In this document: piece after piece, positions 1 through 8,621 of the stretch | How the letters are laid out: each line of letters opens with the position of its first letter | How positions within the stretch are numbered: position 1 is the stretch's first letter | Assembly (NCBI GenBank): GCA_029248665.1 | Contig: JAQWIW010000023.1 | Span: forward strand, 1-34,747 | Origin: Opitutia bacterium | GTDB lineage: Bacteria; Verrucomicrobiota; Verrucomicrobiia; Opitutales; Coraliomargaritaceae | Reading direction: 5' to 3' | Length of the DNA stretch: 34,747 nucleotides | Notes under the pieces: generated by a model | Seen by the model: the letters and a program-made list of their open reading frames with translations, nothing else | What the model was told of the DNA's origin: nothing | Databases searched by the model: none | Position numbers and translations under genes: made by a program

Positions 1-421
1 CGTGATGGTAAATTTTACCCATGGAAAATGTTTTGTAACCATTTTGCTTAAACCAATCTGGAATATCTGGAATGTTCGGCGCACCTGTACAAGTTGTTCC
101 CCATTGATTAGTGGTTGGTTTATCAAATCGTGTACCGAACCAAGTAAACCTTTTTTCCGTAGGATACATACCCGCCATCAAACTGGCTCGTGAGGCTCCA
201 CAGACTGGTACCTGAACATAAGCATTTTCAAATAAGGTGCCCATGGCTGCCAAACGATCGATGTTTGGACTGATGCTTCGCTCCGCACCATAGCAATTTA
301 ATTCTGGTCGTAAATCATCGACGGCAATAAAAAGAATATGGGGTGTTTTAGGGCTATCTGCAGATAACACGTTTGTGATAAATGCACAAAATACTAAAGA
401 AAGAAAAAGAAAGGGTTTCAT
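1..421 (-). CDS. Secreted sulfatase (type I, formylglycine-dependent), N-terminal part
   Basis: The first 140 residues of a sulfatase run off the left edge of the window. The N-terminus is a signal peptide: a hydrophobic stretch at residues 3-20 with a likely cut after LSA (residue 21), so the enzyme is exported. The metal-binding pair D35-D36 lies in ILFIAVDDLRPELN. The sulfatase signature is VCGASRASLMAG, with Cys74 as the residue converted to formylglycine. The CxAxR form and the VDDLRP motif resemble iduronate-2-sulfatase-like (S1_7-type) enzymes that remove sulfate from polysaccharides; the exact substrate cannot be told from this fragment. It is transcribed divergently from the aldose epimerase gene. 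The ATG is at 419-421 with no clear Shine-Dalgarno. Confidence 0.9.
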   Translation of the reverse strand, partial: MKPFLFLSLVFCAFITNVLSADSPKTPHILFIAVDDLRPELNCYGAERSISPNIDRLAAMGTLFENAYVQVPVCGASRASLMAGMYPTEKRFTWFGTRFDKPTTNQWGTTCTGAPNIPDIPDWFKQNGYKTFSMGKIYHH

Positions 422-453
422 AATAGGGTTAAGGGAAAGAAAGTGTTATATTA

Positions 454-479
454 ACTCTTATATTTAATAAATAAAGAGT
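454..479. repeat. AT-rich inverted repeat upstream of the sulfatase gene
   Basis: The arms ACTCTT (454-459) and AAGAGT (474-479) are perfect complements. The interior is AT-rich and largely self-complementary. It lies 33 bases upstream of the sulfatase start, in the divergent region shared with galM, so it could be an operator or a hairpin in the leader. AT-rich spacers produce such pairs by chance, so confidence is low. The rest of the 422-616 spacer is AT-rich and shows nothing else recognisable apart from the short direct repeat before galM. Confidence 0.3.
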
Positions 480-580
480 AAATAGCTGTTAAATATAGCA
501 TTTAAAAGGGGATTAATAAAGATACACTAATGATAGTAAAATATTAAAAAATGAAACTAAATGTCTTTTCACTTTTAAAA

Positions 581-604
581 TAATAACTAATAAATAATAA
601 CTAA
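581..604. repeat. Short tandem-like direct repeat in the galM leader
   Basis: TAATAACTAA occurs at 581-590 and again at 595-604, separated by four bases and ending 12 bases before the galM ATG. It may simply reflect AT-rich sequence. It could also be a pair of binding sites or an unstructured leader that helps an SD-less start. Confidence 0.3.
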
Positions 605-616
605 AGCGAAAAAATT

Positions 617-1678
617 ATGCAGATATCTTCACAACATTACGGTACTTTAAAAGACGGACAAGACGTTCAAATTTTCACTTTAATTAATAAACAAAATCTT
701 AAAGCACAAATCACCAACTATGGAGGTATCATTGTCAGCTTAGAAGCCCCCGATAAAGAAGGTCACTTTAGCGATATTGTCTTGGGCAAAGCATCATTAG
801 CTGATTACGAAGCGGGCCACCCCTGTTTTGGTGCATTAACTGGGCGAGTCGCTGGACGCATTGGAAAAGCACAGTTTGAAATTAATGGCCAATCCTACCA
901 ACTAGAAGCCAACAACGGCCCCAACTGCCTACACGGAGGTCTAGATGGCTGGCACTTACAAGTCTGGGAGGCAAAAATCATCAACGAAGAAGGCATCGAA
1001 AAACTCCATCTAAGCTATACAGACCCAGATGGACACAATAACTTTCCCGGGACTGTCTCTGTAGAAGTCACTTACGCATTGCTCAAAAACAACGCATTAG
1101 AAATCACCTACCGAGCCCATACCGATCAAGCCACCCCCTTCAACCCCACCAACCACTGCTACTTCAATTTAGCTGGCGAATCCACCGGTGCTGGTACCTT
1201 AGCCGATCACATCGTACAAATTGAAGCCCATGCCACCGCCAAAACCTCTGAAGACATGGCTCTAGTTGGTGAAAAATCTGACCTCGTAGAAGGATTAAAT
1301 GACCTAAGGAATCCAATACGAATTGGAGACCTTAGCGAATTAAGCACAAAAAATGTGGACAGTCATTATTTCCTCAACGGAGGACGCACGCAAAATCCTC
1401 GCCACGTGGCCACAGTGAGTCATCCGCAATCTCAACGCATTTTCAAACTATGGACGACCGAGCCCGGCGTACAATTTTATACCGCAATCAACCTTTCTAC
1501 TGAAGGCCCCGATATAGGAAAAGACCAGCAAGCTTATGAAACCAACGGAGCCTTTTGCCTAGAAACTCAAGATTATCCAGATAGCGTCCACTTCCCATCT
1601 ATGGGCTCTGCTATTTTAAAACCTGAATCCGATTTTTATTCTCGCACCCTCTTTCAAATAGAGACCTTAAACGATTAA
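617..1678 (+). CDS. galM: Aldose 1-epimerase (mutarotase)
   Basis: This enzyme interconverts the alpha and beta anomers of aldoses such as galactose and glucose, feeding the Leloir pathway. The 353 residues match the usual family length. Visible motifs are the sugar-binding GRVAGRI (76-82), the catalytic acid His106 in NCLHGG, His180 in PTNHCYFNL, and the catalytic base Glu316 in AFCLETQDYPD. No signal peptide is seen, so it is probably cytoplasmic. The ATG at 617 follows an AT-rich leader without a Shine-Dalgarno. The gene diverges from a secreted sulfatase and precedes a flavoprotein by 22 bases. A role downstream of sulfated polysaccharide breakdown is plausible but is only inferred from position. 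Confidence 0.95.
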   Translation: MQISSQHYGTLKDGQDVQIFTLINKQNLKAQITNYGGIIVSLEAPDKEGHFSDIVLGKASLADYEAGHPCFGALTGRVAGRIGKAQFEINGQSYQLEANNGPNCLHGGLDGWHLQVWEAKIINEEGIEKLHLSYTDPDGHNNFPGTVSVEVTYALLKNNALEITYRAHTDQATPFNPTNHCYFNLAGESTGAGTLADHIVQIEAHATAKTSEDMALVGEKSDLVEGLNDLRNPIRIGDLSELSTKNVDSHYFLNGGRTQNPRHVATVSHPQSQRIFKLWTTEPGVQFYTAINLSTEGPDIGKDQQAYETNGAFCLETQDYPDSVHFPSMGSAILKPESDFYSRTLFQIETLND

Positions 1679-1700
1679 TTTCGCCTTATTCCCCTCAAAA

Positions 1701-2936
1701 ATGCCCAAGAAAGCCTCAAAAAAGATCGCGATCATCGGCGGAGGTGCCGCTGGATTTTTTGCCGCACTCACTCTTTCTGAGCTAGATGCAGAGGCCGAAG
1801 TCCATCTTTTTGAAAAACGCAATCAATGGCTTTCTAAAGTGAAGATCTCCGGTGGCGGCCGTTGCAATGTAACCCACCATTGCTTTGACCCCAAAGCCCT
1901 TTCAGAAAAATACCCCAGAGGCTCTAAAGAACTTCGAGCTGCCTTCCATACATGGCAACCCCAAGATACCATTGATTGGTTTGCCCAAAGAAAAATCCAA
2001 TTAAAAGCCGAATCTGACGGACGAATGTTCCCGACTACAGATGACTCACAAACCATTATCGATTGCTTTTTAAATCAGGCCCAAAAGTCTCAAATCAAAT
2101 TGAGAAAAGGTCTAGGTATTGATGGCATCAGCCTAAATCCCGATGGCAGTTTTCTCCTAGAAATCAACGATGAGGAAAAAACCTCTTATCAGTCCGTATG
2201 CTTAGCCTTAGGCTCGCTGAAGTCCAGTCCACTCGAACGCTCTATCGCCAACCTTGGACACTCTCTTGAATCGCTCGCACCTTCTTTATTTGCCTTTAAC
2301 ATTAATGACACTCGAACCTTTGGTCTCTCCGGTCTCTCTGTCCCCAATGCTAAAGTATGGCTCAATTCACCTAAACAATCTCAAACCGGCCCCCTACTCA
2401 TTACCCATCGAGGTATGAGTGGCCCAGCCATCTTAAAACTCTCGGCTTGGGAAGCACGCACACTCCAAGCGCAAAATTACCATTTTGATTTTTCAATTAA
2501 TTGGCTCGCACACATTCCTAAAACTTCCATCGAAGACACCTTTGAAAAGCACCGTATCGAAAATGGTAAACGAACTTTAAAAAATACGCTCCTCTTCGAC
2601 CTGCCACGAAGACTTTGGGAATCGCTTCTTGTATATGCAAAAATTTCACCCGAGACCACCTGGTCACAACTTTCTAAAAAAAGCTCAGAAGCACTCGTCA
2701 AAGAACTCACCGAAGGTCTCTACAAAGCCCAAGGCAAAACCACCAATAAAGATGAATTTGTCACCTGTGGAGGCGTTAAACGCCAAGAGATAAACTTTAA
2801 AAGAATGGAAAGTAAATTTGTGCCCAATTTGTACTTTGCTGGAGAATGCATTGATCTAGACGGCATCACAGGAGGCTTCAATTTCCAAGCCGCTTGGACA
2901 ACTGGACGAATTGCTGGCATGGCTATGGCCGAATAA
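1701..2936 (+). CDS. NAD(P)/FAD-dependent oxidoreductase, HI0933/BaiN family
   Basis: A 411-residue flavoprotein. The N-terminal dinucleotide-binding motif is IAIIGGGAAGFFAA (residues 9-22). The family signature KISGGGRCNVTH follows near residue 48. The C-terminus has the FAD-contacting segment NLYFAGECIDLDGITGG and a closing helix. These features define the HI0933/BaiN group, which also carries the label aminoacetone oxidase family. Biochemical roles in that group are poorly settled, so no substrate or gene symbol is assigned. The gene starts 22 bases after galM on the same strand and may be co-transcribed with it. No membrane segment or signal peptide is seen. Confidence 0.9.
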   Translation: MPKKASKKIAIIGGGAAGFFAALTLSELDAEAEVHLFEKRNQWLSKVKISGGGRCNVTHHCFDPKALSEKYPRGSKELRAAFHTWQPQDTIDWFAQRKIQLKAESDGRMFPTTDDSQTIIDCFLNQAQKSQIKLRKGLGIDGISLNPDGSFLLEINDEEKTSYQSVCLALGSLKSSPLERSIANLGHSLESLAPSLFAFNINDTRTFGLSGLSVPNAKVWLNSPKQSQTGPLLITHRGMSGPAILKLSAWEARTLQAQNYHFDFSINWLAHIPKTSIEDTFEKHRIENGKRTLKNTLLFDLPRRLWESLLVYAKISPETTWSQLSKKSSEALVKELTEGLYKAQGKTTNKDEFVTCGGVKRQEINFKRMESKFVPNLYFAGECIDLDGITGGFNFQAAWTTGRIAGMAMAE

Positions 2937-2983
2937 ATTCATCCCTTGATTGATTTTTAGCAATAAGCCACTTAATTCAATTT

Positions 2984-3217
2984 ATGGCTGATCCAAAATC
3001 CAATATAAGAAGTGCAAAAAGCCACCAACATTTTTTTGCAAACACCTTAGAGTACGGAATCCAAGCCTCATTTGCTAATGCTGATGGCAGGAAGAATTTT
3101 CTAATTCCTCAAACTAGTAAAAAAACAGAGGAAGCCCCCTTAGCCGTTGAGTCCTTTTCTATGACGCCTGAGCAATATCACTCATTGATGGAGCGAGTAA
3201 GTACACTCTATCATTAA
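2984..3217 (+). CDS. Small hypothetical protein, 77 residues
   Basis: I do not recognise this protein. It is soluble and polar. It begins MADPKSNIRSAKSHQHFF, has a middle FANADGRKNFLIPQTSKK, and ends in a short likely helix, SMTPEQYHSLMERVSTLYH. No cysteine pair, membrane segment or nucleic-acid-binding motif is evident. It lies 47 bases after the flavoprotein gene on the same strand. It has an ATG without a Shine-Dalgarno, like most genes here. The region is not covered by any competing reading frame, and its codon use looks like its neighbours, which supports it being real. Confidence 0.6.
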   Translation: MADPKSNIRSAKSHQHFFANTLEYGIQASFANADGRKNFLIPQTSKKTEEAPLAVESFSMTPEQYHSLMERVSTLYH

Positions 3218-3324
3218 ATTGAAATCCATCTCTGCACATACTCTTAGACTTATAGATAAGCACTAAAGGCAGGTTACTAGTATAGACTTAAGATTTTTTG
3301 ACGTACCTAATACGAAAGTTTTCT

Positions 3325-4719
3325 TTATGACTTGGAGTAGAAATCATCAATCTTCTGAGACACATCACGATAACCAATATCGATTCCGTAAAGTGCCTTG
3401 TATTCAGCCATTGCTTTCTCTGAATCGCCTTGAGATTCATAACAACGACCCAAGTCATAGATAACTTCTTTCTTCAATTCAGTCACACCTGAAATTTCAG
3501 ATTTTGCCGAAACCAATTGCTCTGCAGCAAGATCGTGGAATCCTTTTTCCATGTAGGATTGACCGAGTAAAACTAAAGCCTTAACACGAATCTTAGGCGC
3601 TCTTAAAGCTAATTGTAGCTCCTTGATTGCTCCATCTATATTGCCCTGCTGTTTGTACAGTTCACCCAAATCATAACGGTAGCTAAACTCATTAGGGTAA
3701 CGCTGTACTAAGCTTTCTGCTTGGCTTAAACGGAAATCGTATTCTTCCTTCTGCAGTTTTTCCAGTTCTGCTAGTAAAGCTGCATCTTCTGGATTTTCTT
3801 CAAGACTTGCCTCAACTAGAGCAATTTCCTTAGACATTTTCTCACGAGTCAATGTCACCATTAAAGTCTCTAGATTCACATCTGCCTTACCCGAATCAAG
3901 CAAACGAGCCTTTGATAACCAATCTAATGCATTATCAAACTCCTCAAGTTTGCGATAGTAATTCACAAGGTCTTTCAACACGTTAATATCCTCAGGCTGG
4001 GCTTCCGCTTTTTTCAAGGCCTCTTCAATTAATGAACGAAGACCCTCTTCACCTGTTTGAGCACGGCTTGATTGTTCAAGTCTTTGAGCTTCATCACTAT
4101 CTTTAAGCTTTTCTCTAAAGCTTTTCTCTTCTTCCCATTTACCCTTATCAACAGTCTGCTGTACCGATGCCTTCTTAATTAAGTCTTGTGCTTCATCGTC
4201 AGCAGGATGATTTTTGAGAATAATATCTCCAACAGAAATCGCCTGTTCGGCTTTCTTTGCTGCAATACATTCACGAATTAACTGCTTACCATTATTTGCA
4301 TTTGTTTGATCTAAATTAAATAAGCATTCAAAGCCTAAAAGTGCTGTCTCGACTAGATCCAATTCCTTAGCGGCAAGTGCTAGTGATTTGTGTGCCGTAC
4401 TATTTGAATAATTTTCATCAATCTGATCTTCCGAAGTTTGCAAAGATTTTTCTGGGTTTTTTCGAATCTCTGACTCATTCACACGACCATAAGAAAGCTT
4501 AGCTAATAAGCCGGCTAAACCTCCACTTTTCTTTGTTACAGACATTTTACCCTGTGCCTTTCTAAGCATACGCCTGGCTTCCGCGCAATTTGGATTAGCC
4601 TTAACGATATTAGATAAAATACTCGCTGCGTAAAAAGGTTCTATATTAATCAAATTACTGGCTTTGGAAACGTACTTCTGTACACGAGAATCTAAGTCTT
4701 TGATTTGGGTTTCTTTCAT
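3325..4719 (-). CDS. Tetratricopeptide-repeat protein
   Basis: A 464-residue protein built from helical repeats. Residues about 25-55 (FYAASILSNIVKANPNCAEA) form a first TPR-like unit. A polar, probably flexible linker (about 58-108) with a GGLAGLLAKL segment follows. Regular TPR units then run to the C-terminus, for example FSYRYDLGELYKQQGNIDGA and ELKKEVIYDLGRCYESQGD. A charged region around residues 195-250 may be a coiled coil. There is no signal peptide or membrane segment, so it is probably a cytoplasmic scaffold. It lies downstream of glmM on the minus strand with a 39-base gap and may share its transcript. The partner proteins cannot be told from sequence. Residue positions are approximate. 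Confidence 0.85.
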   Translation of the reverse strand: MKETQIKDLDSRVQKYVSKASNLINIEPFYAASILSNIVKANPNCAEARRMLRKAQGKMSVTKKSGGLAGLLAKLSYGRVNESEIRKNPEKSLQTSEDQIDENYSNSTAHKSLALAAKELDLVETALLGFECLFNLDQTNANNGKQLIRECIAAKKAEQAISVGDIILKNHPADDEAQDLIKKASVQQTVDKGKWEEEKSFREKLKDSDEAQRLEQSSRAQTGEEGLRSLIEEALKKAEAQPEDINVLKDLVNYYRKLEEFDNALDWLSKARLLDSGKADVNLETLMVTLTREKMSKEIALVEASLEENPEDAALLAELEKLQKEEYDFRLSQAESLVQRYPNEFSYRYDLGELYKQQGNIDGAIKELQLALRAPKIRVKALVLLGQSYMEKGFHDLAAEQLVSAKSEISGVTELKKEVIYDLGRCYESQGDSEKAMAEYKALYGIDIGYRDVSQKIDDFYSKS

Positions 4720-4758
4720 AAAATACGGTTAAGGTGAAATAAGATAAAATGTGATAAC

Positions 4759-6111
4759 TTAGAGGATGCTAAGACCATTGCAAGCTTCAGTTACAATAAT
4801 TTGCATAACTTTTTTCCCAATTTCTTCGGTTTCCGCTTCTACAAGTATTCTTAATTTAGGCTCAGTTCCAGAATATCTCATCAAAATACGTCCCTTACCT
4901 AAAAGCAATGCATGACCTTCTTTTAATGCAGATTGTAATTCAGGGAGTGTCTCCAATGGAATTTTTTCTACTACCTGTAAATTTTTGGTCTCCTGTGGGA
5001 ACAAATCAATACCTCCACTTAATTCAGATAAAGGCTTATTTGAAGATTGGAGCATATTTAACAACTGTAGTGCCGCTAACAAGCCATCACCAGTCGGACA
5101 CACATCACTGAATAAAATATGCCCAGAAGACTCACCTCCTAAATTAGACCCAATCGCACGCATCTTTTCAGCGACATTTCGATCGCCAACATCCACGCGC
5201 TCAACTAAACCACCTGCTTCTTTTACCGCAAAGTCTAAACCTAAATTACTTTGTACTGTCACCACCAAAGTATTGTTGCCTAAGGCACCATATTTTAAAG
5301 CATCTTTAGCAAACATGCCTAGTAAAACATCTCCAGGAATAATAGCCCCTTTTTCGTCACAAACAACTAAACGGTCACCGTCACCATCATGAGCTAAACC
5401 AATATCTGCTCCTGATTGCAAAACAGCCTCAGAAAGCGAATTCGAACATTCACTGCCCACACCTTCGTTGATATTAGTACCATTTGGATCAATTCCCAAT
5501 AACACTAAGTCTGCACCGAGTGCTTTTAAAATTGCGGGTGATGTTTTGAAGGTCGCTCCGTTCGCACAATCCAAGACAATCTTCATCCCCGATAAAGCCG
5601 ATTCCTTCAGCAATCCAGTAAAAGTTTGAGCATAAAAAGCATGATCTGCATATTCAAGATCGCTTAATACTTCAGCGTGATAATCCCCTTCCACTGAATC
5701 CACCAAAGCTTCGATCGTATCCTCAGTCGCAAGGTTAAATTTTTGCCCCTTTTCGTTAAATAATTTGATACCGTTGTCTGAAGAAGGGTTGTGAGAAGCT
5801 GTTAGAGCAATACCTAAAGAAGCTTCATGCTTCAAGACTCCTAAGGCCACGGCTGGCGTTGGCACCACACCCAAAAAAATAACGGATAGACCACTTGCCT
5901 CAAATCCTTTGCGCATTGCTTGTTCAAGAGCGGTGCCGCTAGCTCTAGTATCTCGACCAATAATAATCGGTGCCAAGCGATCGACCTCTTCATTTATATT
6001 CGATTGCAAAAACTTCGCTATGGCTAAGGACAAACGATACGCAAAAGCTTCGGTTATTGGATGATCCCCATAACGCCCACGAATTCCATCTGTTCCAAAA
6101 TATTTCCCCAT
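4759..6111 (-). CDS. glmM: Phosphoglucosamine mutase
   Basis: GlmM converts glucosamine-6-phosphate to glucosamine-1-phosphate, the step before UDP-GlcNAc in peptidoglycan and lipopolysaccharide synthesis. The 450 residues match the family. It starts MGKYFGTDGIRG, the typical GlmM N-terminus. The phosphorylated catalytic serine is Ser106 in TASHNP. The Mg-binding loop is DGDGDR (Asp242, Asp244, Asp246). The C-terminal phosphate-binding loop is RYSGTEPKLRI. Together these separate it from ManB/Pgm-type mutases. It sits between trpD and a TPR gene on the minus strand, 37 bases downstream of trpD, so the three genes may be co-transcribed. Confidence 0.97.
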   Translation of the reverse strand: MGKYFGTDGIRGRYGDHPITEAFAYRLSLAIAKFLQSNINEEVDRLAPIIIGRDTRASGTALEQAMRKGFEASGLSVIFLGVVPTPAVALGVLKHEASLGIALTASHNPSSDNGIKLFNEKGQKFNLATEDTIEALVDSVEGDYHAEVLSDLEYADHAFYAQTFTGLLKESALSGMKIVLDCANGATFKTSPAILKALGADLVLLGIDPNGTNINEGVGSECSNSLSEAVLQSGADIGLAHDGDGDRLVVCDEKGAIIPGDVLLGMFAKDALKYGALGNNTLVVTVQSNLGLDFAVKEAGGLVERVDVGDRNVAEKMRAIGSNLGGESSGHILFSDVCPTGDGLLAALQLLNMLQSSNKPLSELSGGIDLFPQETKNLQVVEKIPLETLPELQSALKEGHALLLGKGRILMRYSGTEPKLRILVEAETEEIGKKVMQIIVTEACNGLSIL

Positions 6112-6148
6112 ATACCTAATATTTAATTATTTTGAATCACTCTTCAGG

Positions 6149-7210
6149 CTAAATCTTAGAATAAAATACTTTCACCTTATTTAACCACTCAAGTAACTTA
6201 CCTTCTTCAACAATCGCTTTGGCTAAATCCACCCCTTCACTTAAAGTGCCTACTTTACCCACAGATAAAAACCCAGCCGCAACATTCAAATAAATACTAT
6301 CACGTAAACCTTGCTTAATCCCGGCATCATTATTATTTTCGGCAAAATCCATTAACAAAGCTACATTCTCATCAACTGAGCCACCTTTTAAATCCTCAGC
6401 ATCGCACTCAGCTAGTCCAGCAGTCACCAATTCTAAAATTCCTGAATGATCCGACAAAGCACCAAAGCCCTTATGATAATTCACTCCAGCACAACTTAAT
6501 TCGTCCAATGCGCTATTCGGCACAGGCACCCCATGCACGATTAATCCACCATTCAAACCCAAAGCTCCCATCGCCTCCGCAATCGGACCGACCCATGATT
6601 TAGAATATACACCCATCAATTGATGCTTCGGTTGAGCCGGATTGATCATCGGCCCTAATAAATTGAAAATTGTTTTTTGTCCTTCCGCGGCCAATGCTTT
6701 TCGTGCAGGCATAATTGCCTTAAACACAGGATGAAAAGCAGGTGCAAAGAAGAAGGTGAAATTCAAGGCCTCTAAAGCTCGGCGATGTACTGATAAATCT
6801 ACCATTAATTGTATCCCCAAGGCCTCCATCAAATCGGCACTTCCACATTTAGAGGTGATCGATCGATTACCATGCTTTAAAACAGGCACACCTCCAGCTG
6901 CTAAAATAAAACCCACTGTTGTTGAAATATTAAAGGTACCAAAGCCATCGCCCCCCGTACCACACACATCAATACCTCGCTCTGCAAAATCAGAAACCTC
7001 TGGGTCAATCGCTAACTGACGAAACACCGATGCAAATGCCGAGACCTCTTCTGCAGTTTCTCCTTTTAACGCCAAGGCTTTTAAAAAATTTATCTTTTCA
7101 GCATCTGAAATTGAATCATAACCTAAGAGCTCTGCGGTTCTTTCCGCTTCTTCACTAGGCAAACTCAAACCATTCTTCAGTTTTTCTGTACTTTCCAATA
7201 AATTTTCCAC
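6149..7210 (-). CDS. trpD: Anthranilate phosphoribosyltransferase
   Basis: TrpD joins anthranilate and PRPP to make phosphoribosylanthranilate, the second committed step to tryptophan. The PRPP-binding loop is CGTGGDGFGTFNIST (GTGGD at residues 84-88). KHGNR (112-116) and the anthranilate-site region LGPMINPAQPKHQLMGVY are all present, and the 353 residues are normal length. The start codon is GTG at 7208-7210, which gives VENLLESTEKL translated with Met; no better ATG lies upstream. No other trp gene is in the window, so the pathway is scattered or lies elsewhere. It is divergent from uppP and followed by glmM. Confidence 0.95.
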   Translation of the reverse strand: MENLLESTEKLKNGLSLPSEEAERTAELLGYDSISDAEKINFLKALALKGETAEEVSAFASVFRQLAIDPEVSDFAERGIDVCGTGGDGFGTFNISTTVGFILAAGGVPVLKHGNRSITSKCGSADLMEALGIQLMVDLSVHRRALEALNFTFFFAPAFHPVFKAIMPARKALAAEGQKTIFNLLGPMINPAQPKHQLMGVYSKSWVGPIAEAMGALGLNGGLIVHGVPVPNSALDELSCAGVNYHKGFGALSDHSGILELVTAGLAECDAEDLKGGSVDENVALLMDFAENNNDAGIKQGLRDSIYLNVAAGFLSVGKVGTLSEGVDLAKAIVEEGKLLEWLNKVKVFYSKI

Positions 7211-7318
7211 AGTACTATAGGAAAGACGCCCAAAAAAACGACAAGCTCAAAATCGATGACTTTTTCCAAATCATACATAAGCAAACCCTCGCCTAAATAC
7301 AGATTGCATAGACCCAGC

Positions 7319-8347
7319 ATGATTAAAAATTTCATCTCCATGCTCCTGCTACTCTTTGCACTATTCTCTAATACAGCATCCCTCTGTGCCGAAACGCCAG
7401 AAATCACTCCTTTAGAAAATCGAATAGATAGCACTCCAAGCGATAATTCTGACTACCTAAATTATATCGACTGCCTAATACTCGGCATCGTTGAAGGAAT
7501 TACTGAATATCTACCCATTTCATCCACTGGACATTTACTCATCACCAATCAGCTTTTAGGGCTCAATTCAGATATCCCTATCAGCGATGAATATAGCTTA
7601 AAAGAAGCCGCATTTGCTTATATTATTATTATCCAAGCAGGCGCCATCCTCGCCGTGATCTTTTTATATTGGAAAACCATACTTCAAATCCTCATGGGAT
7701 TTATGGGAAAAAACCCGAAAGGACGCAAACTTGGGCTCCTTTTGATCATTGCCTTTCTTCCAGCCGCCTTCATTGGGCTCGCTCTCAATGATTGGATAGA
7801 GCAGCAACTCGGAGACAACCTCATCGCTATTGCTCTCGCTTTGTTTCTCGGTGGAATCGTGATGCTCATAACCGAAAAAAAGAGAAAAAAAGAGCCAAGC
7901 CGCGAAGCTCAGGCTCAAGCTCAGGCTCAGACTCAGCCACTCTCCAAATTAAGCGAGCTCGACCAACTAAATTTCAAACAAGCACTTTCTATCGGATTTG
8001 CCCAGTGCCTTGCTCTATGGCCAGGCATGAGTCGCTCTATGGTCACCATAATCGGAGGCTATTGGGTCGGACTCGCTCCCAAAAAAGCCGCCGAATTCAG
8101 CTTTCTACTAGGTTTGATCACCCTATCTGCTGCTTCAGCCTATAAAGTACTCACCGATGGAGCCATGCTCACACAGACTATGGAGATCAAACCCATGCTC
8201 ATTGGCTGCTTAGTCGCTTTCATTTCAGCGATCTATGCAATCCGTTTTCTTGTCACTTGTTTGACTCGCTATGGATTAGCTCCATTCGCTTGGTATCGCA
8301 TAGGCCTCGCCTTTATGATTATCCTCTTTTTTCTACCAAAATTTTAA
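7319..8347 (+). CDS. uppP: Undecaprenyl-diphosphatase with an added signal-peptide-like N-terminus
   Basis: UppP (BacA) dephosphorylates undecaprenyl diphosphate so the lipid carrier can be reused for peptidoglycan and other surface polymers. Motif one is EGITEYLPISSTGH, with the two glutamates at residues 59 and 63. Motif two is PGMSRSMVT. Several membrane segments surround them. I chose the ATG at 7319 because MIKNFISMLLLLFALFSNTA then reads as a signal sequence with a likely cut after SLCA; an in-frame ATG at 7256 gives a polar extension instead. Compared with the standard protein, about 40 residues precede the first catalytic helix. A hydrophilic loop contains an AQAQAQTQ run encoded by a hexanucleotide repeat. 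Confidence 0.93.
   Translation: MIKNFISMLLLLFALFSNTASLCAETPEITPLENRIDSTPSDNSDYLNYIDCLILGIVEGITEYLPISSTGHLLITNQLLGLNSDIPISDEYSLKEAAFAYIIIIQAGAILAVIFLYWKTILQILMGFMGKNPKGRKLGLLLIIAFLPAAFIGLALNDWIEQQLGDNLIAIALALFLGGIVMLITEKKRKKEPSREAQAQAQAQTQPLSKLSELDQLNFKQALSIGFAQCLALWPGMSRSMVTIIGGYWVGLAPKKAAEFSFLLGLITLSAASAYKVLTDGAMLTQTMEIKPMLIGCLVAFISAIYAIRFLVTCLTRYGLAPFAWYRIGLAFMIILFFLPKF
7907..7936 (+). repeat. Hexanucleotide tandem repeat (GCTCAG)x5, imperfect, inside uppP
   Basis: Five units run head to tail: GCTCAG, GCTCAA, GCTCAG, GCTCAG and ACTCAG. They encode an AQAQAQAQTQ stretch in the loop after the basic KKRKKEPSRE segment. The unit is a multiple of three, so slippage would change loop length without breaking the reading frame. 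Confidence 0.85.
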
Positions 8348-8362
8348 TTCGAGAAAGCAAGC

Positions 8363-8393
8363 TTGACGAACCCTCAACAAAGAGTTTTGTTAT
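8363..8393 (+). promoter_or_regulatory. Candidate sigma70-type promoter for rpmF-plsX-fabH
   Basis: TTGACG (8363-8368) is a five-of-six match to the -35 consensus. TGTTAT (8388-8393) matches four of six -10 bases at a long 19-base spacing. They lie 28 bases before the rpmF ATG, in the only gap between uppP and rpmF. The long spacer lowers confidence. Confidence 0.35.
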
Positions 8394-8421
8394 CCACTCT
8401 AATTTTTAACAATTTCTGATT

Positions 8422-8601
8422 ATGGCACAGCCAAAACGCAAACAGTCTAAACAAAGAAGCCGCAAACGTCGTGGTTCAATTCAATTTAAATTACCACATC
8501 TTGCCAAAGATCCGCAAGATGGCACAATGCATCGGGCACACTGCGTAAACCCTGCTAATGGCACATATAGAGGTCGCCAAGTATTAGACGTTGAAGTCTA
8601 A
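8422..8601 (+). CDS. rpmF: 50S ribosomal protein L32
   Basis: A 59-residue protein beginning MAQPKRKQSKQRSRKRRGS, the typical basic start of L32. It ends with an NGTYRGRQVLDVE-like tail, also family-typical. Only one cysteine is present, so this is a zinc-independent version rather than the four-cysteine ribbon form. L32 is part of the large ribosomal subunit near the exit-side and peptidyl-transferase region. It lies 20 bases before plsX. The order rpmF-plsX-fabH is conserved across many bacteria, which strongly supports the call despite the short length. Confidence 0.95.
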   Translation: MAQPKRKQSKQRSRKRRGSIQFKLPHLAKDPQDGTMHRAHCVNPANGTYRGRQVLDVEV

Positions 8602-8621
8602 TTCGTAATCCCACTCATCCC

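Noticed and set aside
3218-3324. Spacer between the 77-residue gene and the TPR gene, searched for a bidirectional terminator
   Set aside because: Only a weak CTTAT/ATAAG pairing was seen, too short to call.
4985-5392. Open frame of 135 codons on the plus strand inside glmM
   Set aside because: It is antisense to the Mg-binding and adjoining domains of glmM. Its Ser/Pro/Lys-rich product has no recognisable pattern.
7256-7318. Upstream ATG as the uppP start
   Set aside because: It adds 21 polar residues before an otherwise clear signal sequence. The ATG at 7319 fits better.
8369-8391. AACAAA/TTTGTT hairpin between uppP and rpmF as a terminator
   Set aside because: The stem is only six A/T-rich pairs with no T-tract after it. 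It also overlaps the candidate promoter.
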